A stretch of 64,000 bases of DNA from Neocallimastix lanati (nom. inval.) (GCA_016946835.1 JACVTC010000010.1:623501-687500); one strand, 5' to 3'; shown: positions 10,743 through 21,620, counted from the stretch's first letter. Numbers and translations are program-made. Notes: generated by a model from the sequence alone, not told the origin.

Positions 10743-11014
10743 TTCAAGTAGTCGATAAGGATTTCGAGCTTGAAAAATTTTCTTTAAGTCGTCGATAAAG
10801 ATTTCGAACTTAAAATTATTCTATTAAGTTGTCGATAAAGATTTCGAACTTAAAATTATTCTATTAAGTTGTCGATAAAGATTTCGAACTTAAAATTATT
10901 CTATTAAGTTGTCGATAAAGATTTCGAACTTAAAAATTATTCTTAATAAAGTAGTCGAAAAGAACCTCGTGCTTTATAATTTCTACTAAGTTGTCGATAA
11001 GGATTTCGAGCTTA
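10743..11014 (+). repeat. Leader hairpin array, E2 (seven hairpins, 40-nt period)
   Basis: Hairpins lie at 10743-10774, 10783-10814, 10824-10853, 10864-10893, 10904-10933, 10946-10977 and 10987-11014; the middle ones are spaced exactly 40 nt. Each has a variable outer stem (TTCAAG/CTTGAA, TTAAG/CTTAA, ATAAAG/CTTTAT, TAAG/CTTA), a small asymmetric internal loop (TAG, TCG or TTG facing one base), an inner TCGA/TCGA stem and an apical loop of about 8 nt. The layout is the same as in the E1 array, in the same place before gag. Confidence 0.82.
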
Positions 11015-11188
11015 TATCTACTAAAGAAAGCAAATAAAATTATTATTTTCAAAAGTTACTAAAATATATTGTTTTAAAAATTGATTCGATATTAAATTAC
11101 CTATTAAATTATATTTTTAAAGTTGTATTTCCAAATTTATTCTTATTTAATCACCTCATTAATATACAACAAGAAATATTTAAACAAA

Positions 11189-12109
11189 ATGTCCAAGGAA
11201 ACAACTTTGAGCTTTAAAGAATTGAAAAAAGAATTAAGAGATATTTTGAAACTTAGCAAGGACAATTTAGATATTAAGTCCTGGGCTACTGAATTAAAAC
11301 TTTGGATCAAGATACAAGGTATTACAGATCCAGAAACAATATTTAATGCTTGTTTACTTACCAGCTCTGGTGAAGTACAACGCGTTATTGAAGATTTGGG
11401 AGAAGATAGTGATGATGAAAGTGATGATTCATCAGATGAAGAAGAAGAAGATGATGAAGAAGAAAATGTTGATGATGATATTAAATTTCCTTCTCTTGGA
11501 AAAATTATTTCAAGTCTTGAAAATTTTTACGGTATTAAAGAAGACCAAAATTTACTTCTTAAAGAACTTCGTGCAATGCAAATTAAAAGAAACGAAAAGA
11601 TTAAAGACTTTAATGTAAGATATAGAACTTTGTACACTAAACTTGATAAAAAGAGAAGAAAGCGCATTGGTGTACTATATTATATTGATTATATTGATTC
11701 TATTCAAAATAATTATGAAGTATGGAAGAAATTATCCCTTAAAGATGATATAAGTATGGAGAAAGCTTTCAAAATTGCCGAGAAAGTAGATAGACTTTCT
11801 GTAAGGAACAATAATATTAATACCTATAATGTTAATAATTCCCAGCATAATCAAAATAATCAAAACAGTACTACTTCAAGACTTTATCCTAAAAGAAGAA
11901 ACGAAACTTTCCAAACAAGTCAAACAAATAATAAACTGAAACCTCAAGATATTATAGAAGAATCAACCCAGAAAATGAGAAATTTATTTGTTAAAACTTG
12001 CTTCTTCTGTAAGGAAGAAGGTCATTACTCATACTATTGCCCTCAATTAAATAAGATTATGGAAAAAAATAAAAAAGAAATATATTCCAAAAAGTCTTTA
12101 AACTTCTAA
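11189..12109 (+). CDS. gag: E2 Gag polyprotein
   Basis: A 306-residue structural polyprotein of the virus-like particle. The ATG at 11189 is preferred over the in-frame ATG at 11123 because it aligns with E1 and gives the shared start region (FKELKKELRD). The N-terminal third is a Lys/Glu-rich helical region with a WATELKLWIK segment. An acidic Asp/Glu run follows near residues 75-100, then a basic LDKKRRKR segment, an Asn/Gln-rich linker, and one CCHC zinc knuckle (CFFCKEEGHYSYYC, about residue 270) that would bind genomic RNA. The last codons overlap the frameshift site. Confidence 0.9.
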   Translation: MSKETTLSFKELKKELRDILKLSKDNLDIKSWATELKLWIKIQGITDPETIFNACLLTSSGEVQRVIEDLGEDSDDESDDSSDEEEEDDEEENVDDDIKFPSLGKIISSLENFYGIKEDQNLLLKELRAMQIKRNEKIKDFNVRYRTLYTKLDKKRRKRIGVLYYIDYIDSIQNNYEVWKKLSLKDDISMEKAFKIAEKVDRLSVRNNNINTYNVNNSQHNQNNQNSTTSRLYPKRRNETFQTSQTNNKLKPQDIIEESTQKMRNLFVKTCFFCKEEGHYSYYCPQLNKIMEKNKKEIYSKKSLNF

Positions 12110-12149
12110 ATGGGAGCAGAAGCACTCCCAATGACAAAACAATAGCTTC
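12097..12149 (+). promoter_or_regulatory. -1 ribosomal frameshift signal, gag/pol (E2)
   Basis: T TTA AAC (12097-12103) is in the gag frame (TCT TTA AAC TTC TAA). After 8 nt come GGGAG (12112-12116) and CTCCC (12125-12129). Loop bases GAAGC (12119-12123) pair with GCTTC (12145-12149) after a 15-nt loop. The -1 frame starting at C12103 is open and in register with the pol ATG at 12292 (189 nt). Ribosomes that slip therefore make Gag-Pol, and the ATG is not needed. Confidence 0.9.
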
Positions 12150-15100
12150 ATTAAATAATTTACAAAATAATACTTTTACTAAGAATACTCCAATTGATAA
12201 TAATTCCTTTAATGAAGAACCTGAAGAATCTGATTTTAGTGACACAATTGAAAGTGAGGATGATATCATTATAAATGCTATAAAAAGAAAAATGAATGAA
12301 AACAACAATTATTCATCAAAAGGAAAGGAAAAAGTTGAATCTGAAGATATACTTGTAATCGATAATGAAATAGAAGATCTAGAAATGAATAAAGATAATC
12401 AACAAAATAAAACTAATACTTTGGAAAAATTAATTTCAACAAAAACTAAAGAAACTAATAATGGAAATACTCAGTTAGTAAAAAGGAATATCAAAATGAT
12501 GAATAATAAAGAACCTTACAATATTATGGATGATTTAAATAATCTTAAATCCAGTATTACGATAGGTCAACTCTTGAATGCATGTCCGAAAATTCGTTCA
12601 CAATTAACTCAAGGTTTAAAGTTAGAAAAATCTAAAATAATTGGAACTGTAGACAATGTAATAGCACGAACTTTATTAGTGAATAACTATGATCATAGCT
12701 ACATAAGTAAAAGTAATGAAGTAGCCGAAGAAGACTTAGCAATGGTTGATGCAAGTGTTGACGGAGTACTAGGAAAACTTTTAATTGATTCTTGTAGTAA
12801 CCTAAGCATCGTTACTAAGCAGTATTTTGATAAATTACCTGGTGAATATGAAACAGTTGGAAAAAGTCGTGGAAGAATCCAACTAGCAACACAAGATGAA
12901 GAATACTCGGAAGGAATTATTGTTCGATTACCAGTAAAAATTAATAATTATGAATTTAATGCGGACTTTAGAATTATTGAGAAAGAAGACTCTTTTTATG
13001 ATATGTTACTAAACTTTAAAACTCAAATCGATCATTGTTTATTTATTCATCCGACCTTAAACAGTTTATGTAAACTTTTGTCAGAAAGTGAATACGAAGA
13101 AATAGCTAAAATAAATAATCAATATTATGATGAAGAAAGTATAATTTGCACTATTAGAAAAGTTAAAGAAACGAATAATGAAAAGGAAATTATAAAGGAA
13201 TTAACTCCAATGGAATTTATTGAGAGTGATGAATTTTTAAGTACCTTAAATAAAGATTATAAAGAACAAATTATTAAAATTCTCAAAGAAATGATTGACA
13301 TAGTTGCCACTTCAACAGAAGAACTAACTCCTTCTAAACTTTCACCACATAAGATCCGTTTAAAAGCAAATTCAAAGCCAGTAAAATTAAGAAGTTATAG
13401 GTTAACTAAATTAAAATCAGATATCTTAAAAGAAGAACTTACAAAGCTTATTAAGAAAGGATTGATAGAACCATCCTGTTCAGAATGGTCATCTCCAGTA
13501 GTACTTATTCTAAAACACAATGGAAAGTGGCGCTTGTGTATTGACTACCGAAAAGTCAATGATATGACAGAAAAAGATTCTTATTCAGTTCCATATATAG
13601 ATGAAATTTTTGATAGTCTCGGAGGAGCTAAAATATTTACAACTCTTGATTTATTTTCTGGTTTTCACCAAATCTTAATGGATGAAGAAAGCGTTGAAGT
13701 AACCACTTTCACTACTAAGTTTGGAAATTATCAATTTAAGGTTATGCCTTTTGGACTTACTGGAGCTCCCTCAACCTTCCAAAGAGAAATGAATAAAATT
13801 TTATTCCCTTTTATTGGTGAATTTGTTTATGTATTTATTGATGATGTTTTGATCTATTCAAAAAGTATCGAAGAACATTTAATTCATATTAAACAAGTAT
13901 TAGAAGTATTTAAAGAAAACAAATTAAAAATTAATATTGAAAAGTGCCATTTTCTTCAAACTGAAGTTGATGTATTAGATCACAAACTTACTACTAAAGG
14001 ATTAAGTCCCATGGAAAGTAAAATAACAGCTATTAAGAAGTGGGAAGCCCCTTCATCAATTCATGAATTAAGATCATTTCTAGGAGCAATAGGATATTAT
14101 CATGACTTTATTCCTAAATATGCTCAAATTACCTCACCTTTATGTAAATTATTGAAAAAGAATACTAAATATGAATGGAATAAAGAACAACAAGAAAGTT
14201 TTGAACTCCTAAAAGAAAAATTAATCAATGCACCTATTCTAAAATTTCCGTCATTTGACAAACCTTTTATCATTAGAACTGATGCTTCGTATAATGGAAT
14301 TGGTGGAGTTCTTTTACAAAAAGAAGAAGAAACCGGTAAGGAGCATCCAATACATTTTATAAGTAGAAGTTTGAAGAAAGATGAAAAGAATTATGGTATC
14401 ACAGATTTGGAAGGAACCGCTTTGTTTTACTGTATGACTAAATTTAAATCTTATATTGAAGGAAATCCATTACCTACAACTATTTACACAGATCATAAAC
14501 CATTAGTTGGTTTATTTAAGAATAAAGAACCTTTGAATGCAAAGCAAACAAGATGGTGTCTAACCGCTAGTATGCTTGGAATTAATATAAAATATGAATC
14601 AGGCAAAAAGAATGTGTTAGCTGATGCTCTTTCAAGAATGAAAAGTAAGGAAGAGAGAAAGATATTATTAACAAAAATTACTAATGGAAATAATGAAGAA
14701 TTATTATCTAAAGTTATAAAGGAATTTATTAATGAAAAGTTTACTGTTATTGATGGTGAAGATTACTTTATCGACAATGGAAATTATAGAAAATTAATAA
14801 CGGACGAAAATGAAAGGTTTAAATTAATTTTAGAAGCTCATAATATTGGCCACGAAGGATATTACAAAACATATCAAAGACTTAAGAAAAACTTTTATTG
14901 GAATCATATGATTAAAGATATCAAAAGAATTGTTAGTAATTGTAAAAAATGCCAATTAAATCGTCCTCAACCATATCCAGAACCAACCGAAAACCATCCA
15001 ACTAAAGTGGAGGGTCCCTTTGTGCATTTAGGATTAGATATTATAGGACCGTTACCAAAAACAAGAAATAATAATCAATATATTATAGTAACTGTTGATT

Positions 15101-15864
15101 ACTTTACCAAATGGGTTGAAGCTGAACCCACTGAAAACATAACTTCCTCTGATATAATTAAATTTTTAATAAACGTTTTTGCAAGACATGGTGTGCCTCA
15201 AGTTATTACTACTGATAATGGAGTCCAATTCACTTCTTATATGACTAAAATCTTTCTTGATCTTTATGATGTATATGTTAAATTTGTAGCTACTTACCAC
15301 CCTGAATCAAATGGTCTTACCGAAAATCGAAACAAAGAAATTGGAAAATTTCTTCGTTTATTAGGAAGGAAAAATCAAGATTGGGATGAAGTTTTACCTT
15401 CTGCTTTATGGGCACTTCGAACTACCAAAAACACAGCTACTGGACATTCTAGTTTTGAATTAGTATATGGAAGAGAAGACCAACAGCCGTATGATATAGC
15501 CATAAGAACAATTGAAAATGCAGGTAAATCGTATGATGAAATTTTAATGGAAAAATTTGTTCGTCATTACCAATGGACTAGAGAAGCATGCGAAAATGTG
15601 AAGAATGCTAACAAGTATTGGGCAACAAGACGAGAAGAACAAATAAGTATGAAAAATGGAAAAGAATTAAAGGCTGGTGATCTTGTTCTTGTTAGAAACT
15701 TTAGTCGCACTAAGCTAGAACCATATTACAATGGACCATTTAAAATTTTAAAAATTCAATTCAACACGGCAACCCTAATCGATCAGAAGACTGGAAAGCA
15801 ACTCGATAGGAATGTTCACTTTAAAAATTTAGTAAAGTTTAACTCCGCTTACAGAGAAGCTTGA
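12103..15864 (+). CDS. pol: E2 Pol polyprotein (protease-RT-RNase H-integrase)
   Basis: An intact pol reached by frameshift; counting from the internal ATG at 12292 it is 1190 residues. Order on that numbering: an acidic linker, protease with LIDSCSNL (about 164; DSC instead of DSG), RT with DYRKVN, LDLFSGFHQI and the FIDD catalytic pair (about 513), RNase H (TDASYNG about 662, DLEGTAL, TDHKPL, DALSRM). Integrase has the HHCC finger (HNIGHEG...CKKC about 848-885) and the D-D-E residues in GLDIIGP, TTDNGVQFTS and GLTENRNKE. It ends with a basic C-terminal domain and no chromodomain. It copies element RNA to DNA and inserts it. Confidence 0.93.
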   Translation, partial: LLNGSRSTPNDKTIASLNNLQNNTFTKNTPIDNNSFNEEPEESDFSDTIESEDDIIINAIKRKMNENNNYSSKGKEKVESEDILVIDNEIEDLEMNKDNQQNKTNTLEKLISTKTKETNNGNTQLVKRNIKMMNNKEPYNIMDDLNNLKSSITIGQLLNACPKIRSQLTQGLKLEKSKIIGTVDNVIARTLLVNNYDHSYISKSNEVAEEDLAMVDASVDGVLGKLLIDSCSNLSIVTKQYFDKLPGEYETVGKSRGRIQLATQDEEYSEGIIVRLPVKINNYEFNADFRIIEKEDSFYDMLLNFKTQIDHCLFIHPTLNSLCKLLSESEYEEIAKINNQYYDEESIICTIRKVKETNNEKEIIKELTPMEFIESDEFLSTLNKDYKEQIIKILKEMIDIVATSTEELTPSKLSPHKIRLKANSKPVKLRSYRLTKLKSDILKEELTKLIKKGLIEPSCSEWSSPVVLILKHNGKWRLCIDYRKVNDMTEKDSYSVPYIDEIFDSLGGAKIFTTLDLFSGFHQILMDEESVEVTTFTTKFGNYQFKVMPFGLTGAPSTFQREMNKILFPFIGEFVYVFIDDVLIYSKSIEEHLIHIKQVLEVFKENKLKINIEKCHFLQTEVDVLDHKLTTKGLSPMESKITAIKKWEAPSSIHELRSFLGAIGYYHDFIPKYAQITSPLCKLLKKNTKYEWNKEQQESFELLKEKLINAPILKFPSFDKPFIIRTDASYNGIGGVLLQKEEETGKEHPIHFISRSLKKDEKNYGITDLEGTALFYCMTKFKSYIEGNPLPTTIYTDHKPLVGLFKNKEPLNAKQTRWCLTASMLGINIKYESGKKNVLADALSRMKSKEERKILLTKITNGNNEELLSKVIKEFINEKFTVIDGEDYFIDNGNYRKLITDENERFKLILEAHNIGHEGYYKTYQRLKKNFYWNHMIKDIKRIVSNCKKCQLNRPQPYPEPTENHPTKVEGPFVHLGLDIIGPLPKTRNNNQYIIVTVDYFTKWVEAEPTENITSSDIIKFLINVFARHGVPQVITTDNGVQFTSYMTKIFLDLYDVYVKFVATYHPESNGLTENRNKEIGKFLRLLGRKNQDWDEVLPSALWALRTTKNTATGHSSFELVYGREDQQPYDIAIRTIENAGKSYDEILMEKFVRHYQWTREACENVKNANKYWATRREEQISMKNGKELKAGDLVLVRNFSRTKLEPYYNGPFKILKIQFNTATLIDQKTGKQLDRNVHFKNLVKFNSAYREA

Positions 15865-15882
15865 GTCTTCGTCGGGGCATCT

Positions 15883-16361
15883 TGATAAGAATGTACTAAA
15901 TAATGCATTCTTAATTAAATCTACGATTTATTTCTAATACATTATGTGTACATTATTATTTTTGTACTTTAATAAATTTTTAAATCCAAAGATCAAAAAT
16001 TAAATCAAAAATTATATTAAACTTTATATTTTTATATTAAATCTTATATTAATAGTAATATTTTTATATATTTAAAACTTATACTAGCAATATTAATAAT
16101 AAATCTTATTTTTTTTTTATATTAATAATGAAAATTTGTATTAATAATATTTTTATATATTGATAATTAAAAATTTATATATTATATTTTAACTTTTATT
16201 ATAAAATTTTATATCGAAATGTTTTATTTTATATTGAAAAATATTTTATTTTATTAAAAACCTTTATATTAGAATAGTATTTTTATTTCTATTTGAATAT
16301 TTTAACAGATTGTAATAAAAATTATAGCCAATTAAATAAATTCTTATCGGTAATATTTTAG

Positions 16362-16393
<32 letters not shown>

Positions 16394-16703
16394 TGTTTTA
16401 TTAATATTATAAATGTATTTTATTTATATTGTTATAATTAAATTTTATATAATTGATTATAAAATTCAATTTAAATTTAATAGTTTTTATAAAAAAAAAA
16501 ATTAAATAAAATGTAATTTAGTGGCAAGAACAACTTTTATGCCTTGAAAAAAGTATAAATAGTTGTAAATTTTGCTACCAATTTTTAAAAACCATCAAAT
16601 AAAATAAAATAAATTTAATAAAATAAATAAATAAAATAATAAATAAATAAATAAAATTTGTGTTTCTTGCTTTATTTTTATTTAATTCTCTAAAACCTTA
16701 ACA
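15883..16703 (+). repeat. E2 3' LTR
   Basis: 821 bp, beginning TGATAAG just after GTCGGGGCATCT (plus-strand primer) and ending TTAACA. It matches the 5' LTR apart from two A-run lengths. Confidence 0.93.
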
Positions 16704-16707
16704 ATAA

Positions 16708-17436
16708 TGATCCGGAACTAGCTTATTTACCTCAAATAAGCATACATAAAAATGATAAAAAGAAAAAAATATAAAATGTTTATAATAATGAAATTATTTA
16801 AAATTAAAATAGTTACAATAATAATAAAAAAAAAAAAAAAAAAAAAAAAAAGAATTTATTTATAATAAAATTATTTATAATAAAAATAATTATCTATAAA
16901 TTGTTTTTAATAAAATAAATACAGAAATATTTAATTCTGTATAAAATTAAATCGATTGACAATACTAACTATTATTTTTATTATTTTCTATAAAATAGAT
17001 TATTATTTTCTGTATTCTTTTTACAATAATAAACTTTATGAGAATATAATATTAATAATTTACAAGAATATTAAATTATATATTAATTGATAAATTAAAA
17101 CATTATTAGAATAGATAGTTAAAATTTTAAATATAAATAAATCATTAATAATTATACAACTATATTTTAAAATAGATACTTTAGAATAGGTTAATTTTAA
17201 AATATATTAATATTAAAATAACATTCATAATAGAATAATATAAATAAATATATATGTTATTGTTCAATTCAAGATTCATGTAAAAAACTATAAAAGGAAG
17301 AAATTTTCTTTCTTTTGAAAAAGGACGACAATAAAATAAAATAAAAATTTATAAAATATTTTTAAACTAATAAAATTTATTTATAATATTTAATATTGTG
17401 TTTTTAAAATATTGTGTGTGATCTGTGCCCATATCA
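16708..17436 (+). repeat. X: probable solo LTR of an unidentified element
   Basis: It begins TGATCCGG and ends ATATCA (TG...CA), with ATAA on both sides (16704-16707 and 17437-17440). It holds a TATA-like CTATAAAAGG near 17291 and AATAAA-type signals toward its right end, in the order expected for an LTR. No internal partner copy is in the window. The call rests on termini and flanks. Confidence 0.55.
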
Positions 17437-17440
17437 ATAA

Positions 17441-17527
17441 TGTTACGATGCACCCATAAAAATATAAAATTCAGAGTGAAGAATATAATATTATAAAATA
17501 GTTTAATAAATTAGATTATTAATAAAT

Positions 17528-17577
<50 letters not shown>

Positions 17578-17666
17578 TTTTTTTGTTTATTAATTAAAAA
17601 AATTAATTAAAATTGTTTAGGATGTATATATTAAAATTGATTTATAAAAAAAAAAAAAAAAAAAAA

Positions 17667-17702
<36 letters not shown>

Positions 17703-17864
17703 ATGATGTAGAGGAGATTATAATTCGGAGATAAATAATATATTTCAAGAACGGAGTTAGGATTAAAAATTATAGAGTTATAAAAGAGATAACTAATAAT
17801 TTAATATCCTATAATATTGAAATATAGAATTTTAGAATTATAATAAATAAAATATTTTATTGTA

Positions 17865-17920
<56 letters not shown>

Positions 17921-18070
17921 TGATTCTTGTAAAAAAAAAAAAAAAGAATAAATAAAATATCTTAATAATAAGAATAAATAAAAGTTATAAAATTTAAGTG
18001 TTTATTCAATCTAGAATAATTTATTTTAACAAGTGAAGTGTCAATAAGCCCAAGGTACAAGCACGTACCA
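17441..18070 (+). repeat. Y: probable solo LTR of another unidentified element
   Basis: It begins TGTTACG and ends GTACCA, with ATAA on both sides (17437-17440 and 18071-18074). It includes A runs of about 40 nt near 17532-17572 and 17880-17918 and an AAT microsatellite near 17668-17699. There is no second copy in the window. Confidence 0.5.
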
Positions 18071-18074
18071 ATAA

Positions 18075-18553
18075 TGATAAGAATGTACTAAATAATGCAT
18101 TCTTAATTAAATCTACGATTTATTTCTAATACATTATGTGTACATTATTATTTTTGTACTTTAATAAATTTTTAAATCCAAAGATCAAAAATTAAATCAA
18201 AAATTATATTAAACTTTATATTTTTATATTAAATCTTATATTAATAGTAATATTTTTATATATTTAAAACTTATACTAGCAATATTAATAATAAATCTTA
18301 TTTTTTTTTTATATTAATAATGAAAATTTGTATTAATAATATTTTTATATATTGATAATTAAAAATTTATATATTATATTTTAACTTTTATTATAAAATT
18401 TTATATCGAAATGTTTTATTTTATATTGAAAAATATTTTATTTTATTAAAAACCTTTATATTAGAATAGTATTTTTATTTCTATTTGAATATTTTAACAG
18501 ATTGTAATAAAAATTATAGCCAATTAAATAAATTCTTATCGGTAATATTTTAG

Positions 18554-18588
<35 letters not shown>

Positions 18589-18884
18589 TTTTATTAATAT
18601 TATAAATGTATTTTATTTATATTGTTATAATTAAATTTTATATAATTGATTATAAAATTCAATTTAAATTTAATAGTTTTTTTAAAAAAAAATAAATAAA
18701 ATGTAATTTAGTGGCAAGAACAACTTTTATGCCTTGAAAAAAGTATAAATAGTTGTAAATTTTGCTACCAATTTTTAAAAATCATCAAATAAATTTAATA
18801 AAATAAATAAATAAAATAATAAATAAATAAATAAAGTTTGTGTTTCTTTACTTTATTTTTATTTAATTCTCTAAAACCTTAACA
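18075..18884 (+). repeat. Z: solo LTR of the E2 family
   Basis: 810 bp, nearly identical to the E2 LTRs except for A-run lengths and a few small differences toward the right end. It begins TGATAAG, ends TTAACA and is flanked by ATAA (18071-18074, 18885-18888). It probably arose by LTR-LTR recombination. Confidence 0.92.
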
Positions 18885-18893
18885 ATAAATTCT

Positions 18894-19659
18894 TTATCAA
18901 TATCAATACTTTTATTAAAATTAATACTATATTATTAATATCAATATTATTATCAATATCTAGTTTTATTAATATGATTTATTCTATCAATATTTTATTA
19001 TAAAAGAAAATTTTATTTTACAAATATTACTAATACAGATTATTTATTATTAATAAAATTAATATAATTAATAATGATTTAAAAATATTTTACTTAAATC
19101 CATGATCCTTGTCATTAAAATTAATAATACTTCCTTCCAAAATACACCCTATTTATAATAAGATTAATAATAGATAATAATCTAAAATACTTTTATTTAA
19201 AAATAGTATAAAATTAAATAATACTCTATTACTAATAGTTCTGTAAAAGTAATAAAATTATTTTTAAAATATATTATCACTACAATTAATAATTAATAAT
19301 AAATAGTTTAGAATTTAATAATATATAATAATTATTTATTATAATAGAATAGATTATGAATTTATAAATTTAAATACAATTCAAACATGTAAATCTAAAA
19401 TATTTTAAAGAAATAGCTTGACCATTTCTAACGATAAAAAAAAAATATAAATAGTTGAGAAAATTGTATTTGAGAAAAATAATCTTGAAAAAATATAATT
19501 TTATTGAAGAAATTAAATTATTTCTTAGTTTTTAATTGAATAATTTTTATTAAATAAATAAATAAAATATTTTAAAAAAGATATATTTTAATTTTTAATT
19601 TTTTTTTTATTTTAGTGTTTATTTCTATATTTATTATTATTCTGTCCCGAACCTCAACA
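18894..19659 (+). repeat. W: possible degenerate LTR (left end uncertain)
   Basis: The right end GAACCTCAACA resembles the right end of the E1 LTR (GAACCGTAACA). A TATAAATAG motif lies about 200 bp before it, as in E1-E3 LTRs. TTTCT follows, and ATTCT precedes the proposed left end. No TG start is seen. Confidence 0.3.
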
Positions 19660-20489
19660 TTTCTATGTAATAATTTCTATAAATTATAGAAATTATTATC
19701 TATAATTAATATCAACTAAACTATTAATATTAAATAAAAGATTAAAATAAAAATAAGAATTTAATACTTATCTTTAAAATAGAGTTTATTATAAGAAAAT
19801 ATAATAGACTTTAAACATGAAAAGAGAAATAAAATATGTTTTTTATAAGAGCTTTATTAATCTATTTGATTATTAACTATTTTATTATTTTTTTTTTTGA
19901 TAAATTTTAAAATAATTTTTTTATATTAATTGAAATTTTAATGTTTTTATTGTTATTATATTTTTCTTAAAATAATAACTCTTGATTTTCTAAAGACGAA
20001 TATCAACAGCAATTTATATTTTTACAAAAATAAATGTATTTTTCTAATCTTAACAATGATTCTTTCCAGAAAAAGATTAGAAGAAAAAACTGGAAAGATT
20101 TTTGATCAATAATCTATACTTATTGATCATTGTGTTATTAAATAAAACCAATTATAATTAATCGGAAAAACTATAATAACCGATTTTAATAACTAAAAGA
20201 ATTAAAAAGAAAAAAGGATAAAAAAGAGAAGGATAAAATAATGCAGAAATTTTATTAAATACATTTTTTCTATGAAATAATACAGAAGTTATATTAAATA
20301 CATTTTTTCATATAACAATTAATACATTAATTGGTATAATTGTTTTTAAATGAAATAAATTTTTAAAGAATAATAATTATGAAATAACTATTAATTAATA
20401 AGAAATAGAAATAAATTATAAAAATTTATATCGATTTATAATAAGAAATAGAAATAAATTATAAAAATTTATATCGATTTCTTACATTC
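19660..20489. other. AT-rich spacer with a perfect palindrome and a tandem duplication
   Basis: No gene is seen. A 31-nt palindrome with 15-nt arms lies at 19668-19698. A segment of about 44 nt containing AGAAATAGAAATAAATTAT is tandemly duplicated at about 20395-20482, directly before the E3 LTR. Confidence 0.6.
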
Positions 20490-21275
20490 TAATACAGAAT
20501 GAACAAATAATACTAATTGTGCTAGAATAATATAAATTATTCTAATCTTATAGATTATTCTATTCTATATAATTGGAACCTTCAAATATTCTTCAAATAT
20601 TACTAAATAGAAATCTTAAGTTAATAAATCACCAATTAACTTATAATTCCTTTTTGAATTATCGATCCGATTCCATTATAATGTATTAAAAATCTTTAGC
20701 CAAGAATATTGTCCTTGCCCACTTAATATATTAATATTATATTTCTTTTGTAATATGTTATATTGAAAATAATCAAATCTATTTAATTAGTTATTAAAAT
20801 TTTCGTTATCAATTTAAATTTATTTTTAATTACTAAATTTAACTAAACCACAATTAAAATATTCTGTATAATCTCTTTATTTTTATTTTATATATATTAA
20901 TATTAAACTATTATTAAATAATTAATAATTCAATAATATAAAACTAATATTTATAACAATAATATTATTAACTAAAATAATAATTCAATTTCAATTTAAA
21001 TGTTTTATTTATTAAAATAATTAGTAATTAGTTTATTAAGAAATAGTTAGACTTTACAAATTTTAATTTGATAAAAAAATATAAATACATATAATTTTTA
21101 GTGAAATAAAATATAATCAATAACTTACTTTTATTAAATAAATTATTATATTATTATTTTTCTTTTATAAATTTAAATAAATAAATATTGATTTTAAAAC
21201 AAATTATTATTTTATTGTAATTTTATTATTTGTGTTAATTATTATTATATTCCTAAAACTATATAAACCATACCA
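20490..21275 (+). repeat. E3 5' LTR
   Basis: It matches 33153-33941 with few differences and ends ACCATACCA. A TATAAATA motif lies near 21091. Confidence 0.88.
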
Positions 21276-21283
21276 TGAAAAAT

Positions 21284-21301
21284 TGGTGGAGATATCGGGG
21301 A
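21284..21301 (+). promoter_or_regulatory. E3 minus-strand primer binding site
   Basis: The same 18-mer as in E1 and E2, 8 nt after the LTR end. Confidence 0.82.
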
Positions 21302-21466
21302 ATATAATAATAAATTAATACATTGGGGATAAAATTATAATATTAATAAATTATTTTTCTAATAAAACAAATAATTTTTTTTTAAAAAACAATTTTTATA
21401 TTTTTAACTAATTATTATTAATTGTTAGAAATATTAATTAATATTAAATTAAACTAATATTCGTGT

Positions 21467-21620
21467 ATAGATTTCCGGGTTAAGTTTATCCTACATAGTA
21501 ATTGGGCTAGTAGGCTCTGGACTGCTATTTTTTATATTGAAAATAGTAACCGTGGCACACGCGTGGCATGACACCTTTCAAGAGGTAAGCTGCACGTCAG
21601 ACAGTGTGTACTATCAGATT
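21467..21620 (+). promoter_or_regulatory. Conserved structured leader RNA, E3 copy
   Basis: The third copy. The hairpin at 21525-21531/21540-21546 is CTATTTT/AAAATAG, compensating at a different pair from the E1/E2 difference. No hairpin array follows; gag begins about 155 nt downstream. Confidence 0.78.

Larger units (their letters stand above)
8908..16703 (+). mobile_element. E2: intact Ty3-type LTR retrotransposon
   Basis: A complete element of 7.8 kb with 821-bp LTRs at each end, primer site, structured leader, gag, frameshift signal, full-length pol and plus-strand primer. The two LTRs look identical except for two A-run lengths (27/9 versus 25/11), so insertion was recent. It is flanked by ATAA on both sides (AATAA if one ambiguous A is counted). 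It sits directly between the end of E1 and the start of LTR X. It is the best candidate for an active element here. Confidence 0.93.

Noticed and set aside
10743-11014. CRISPR-like array
   Set aside because: The repeats are regular but the spacers are AT-rich and nearly identical, the unit is a hairpin with compensating changes, and it lies in an LTR-retrotransposon leader of a eukaryote.
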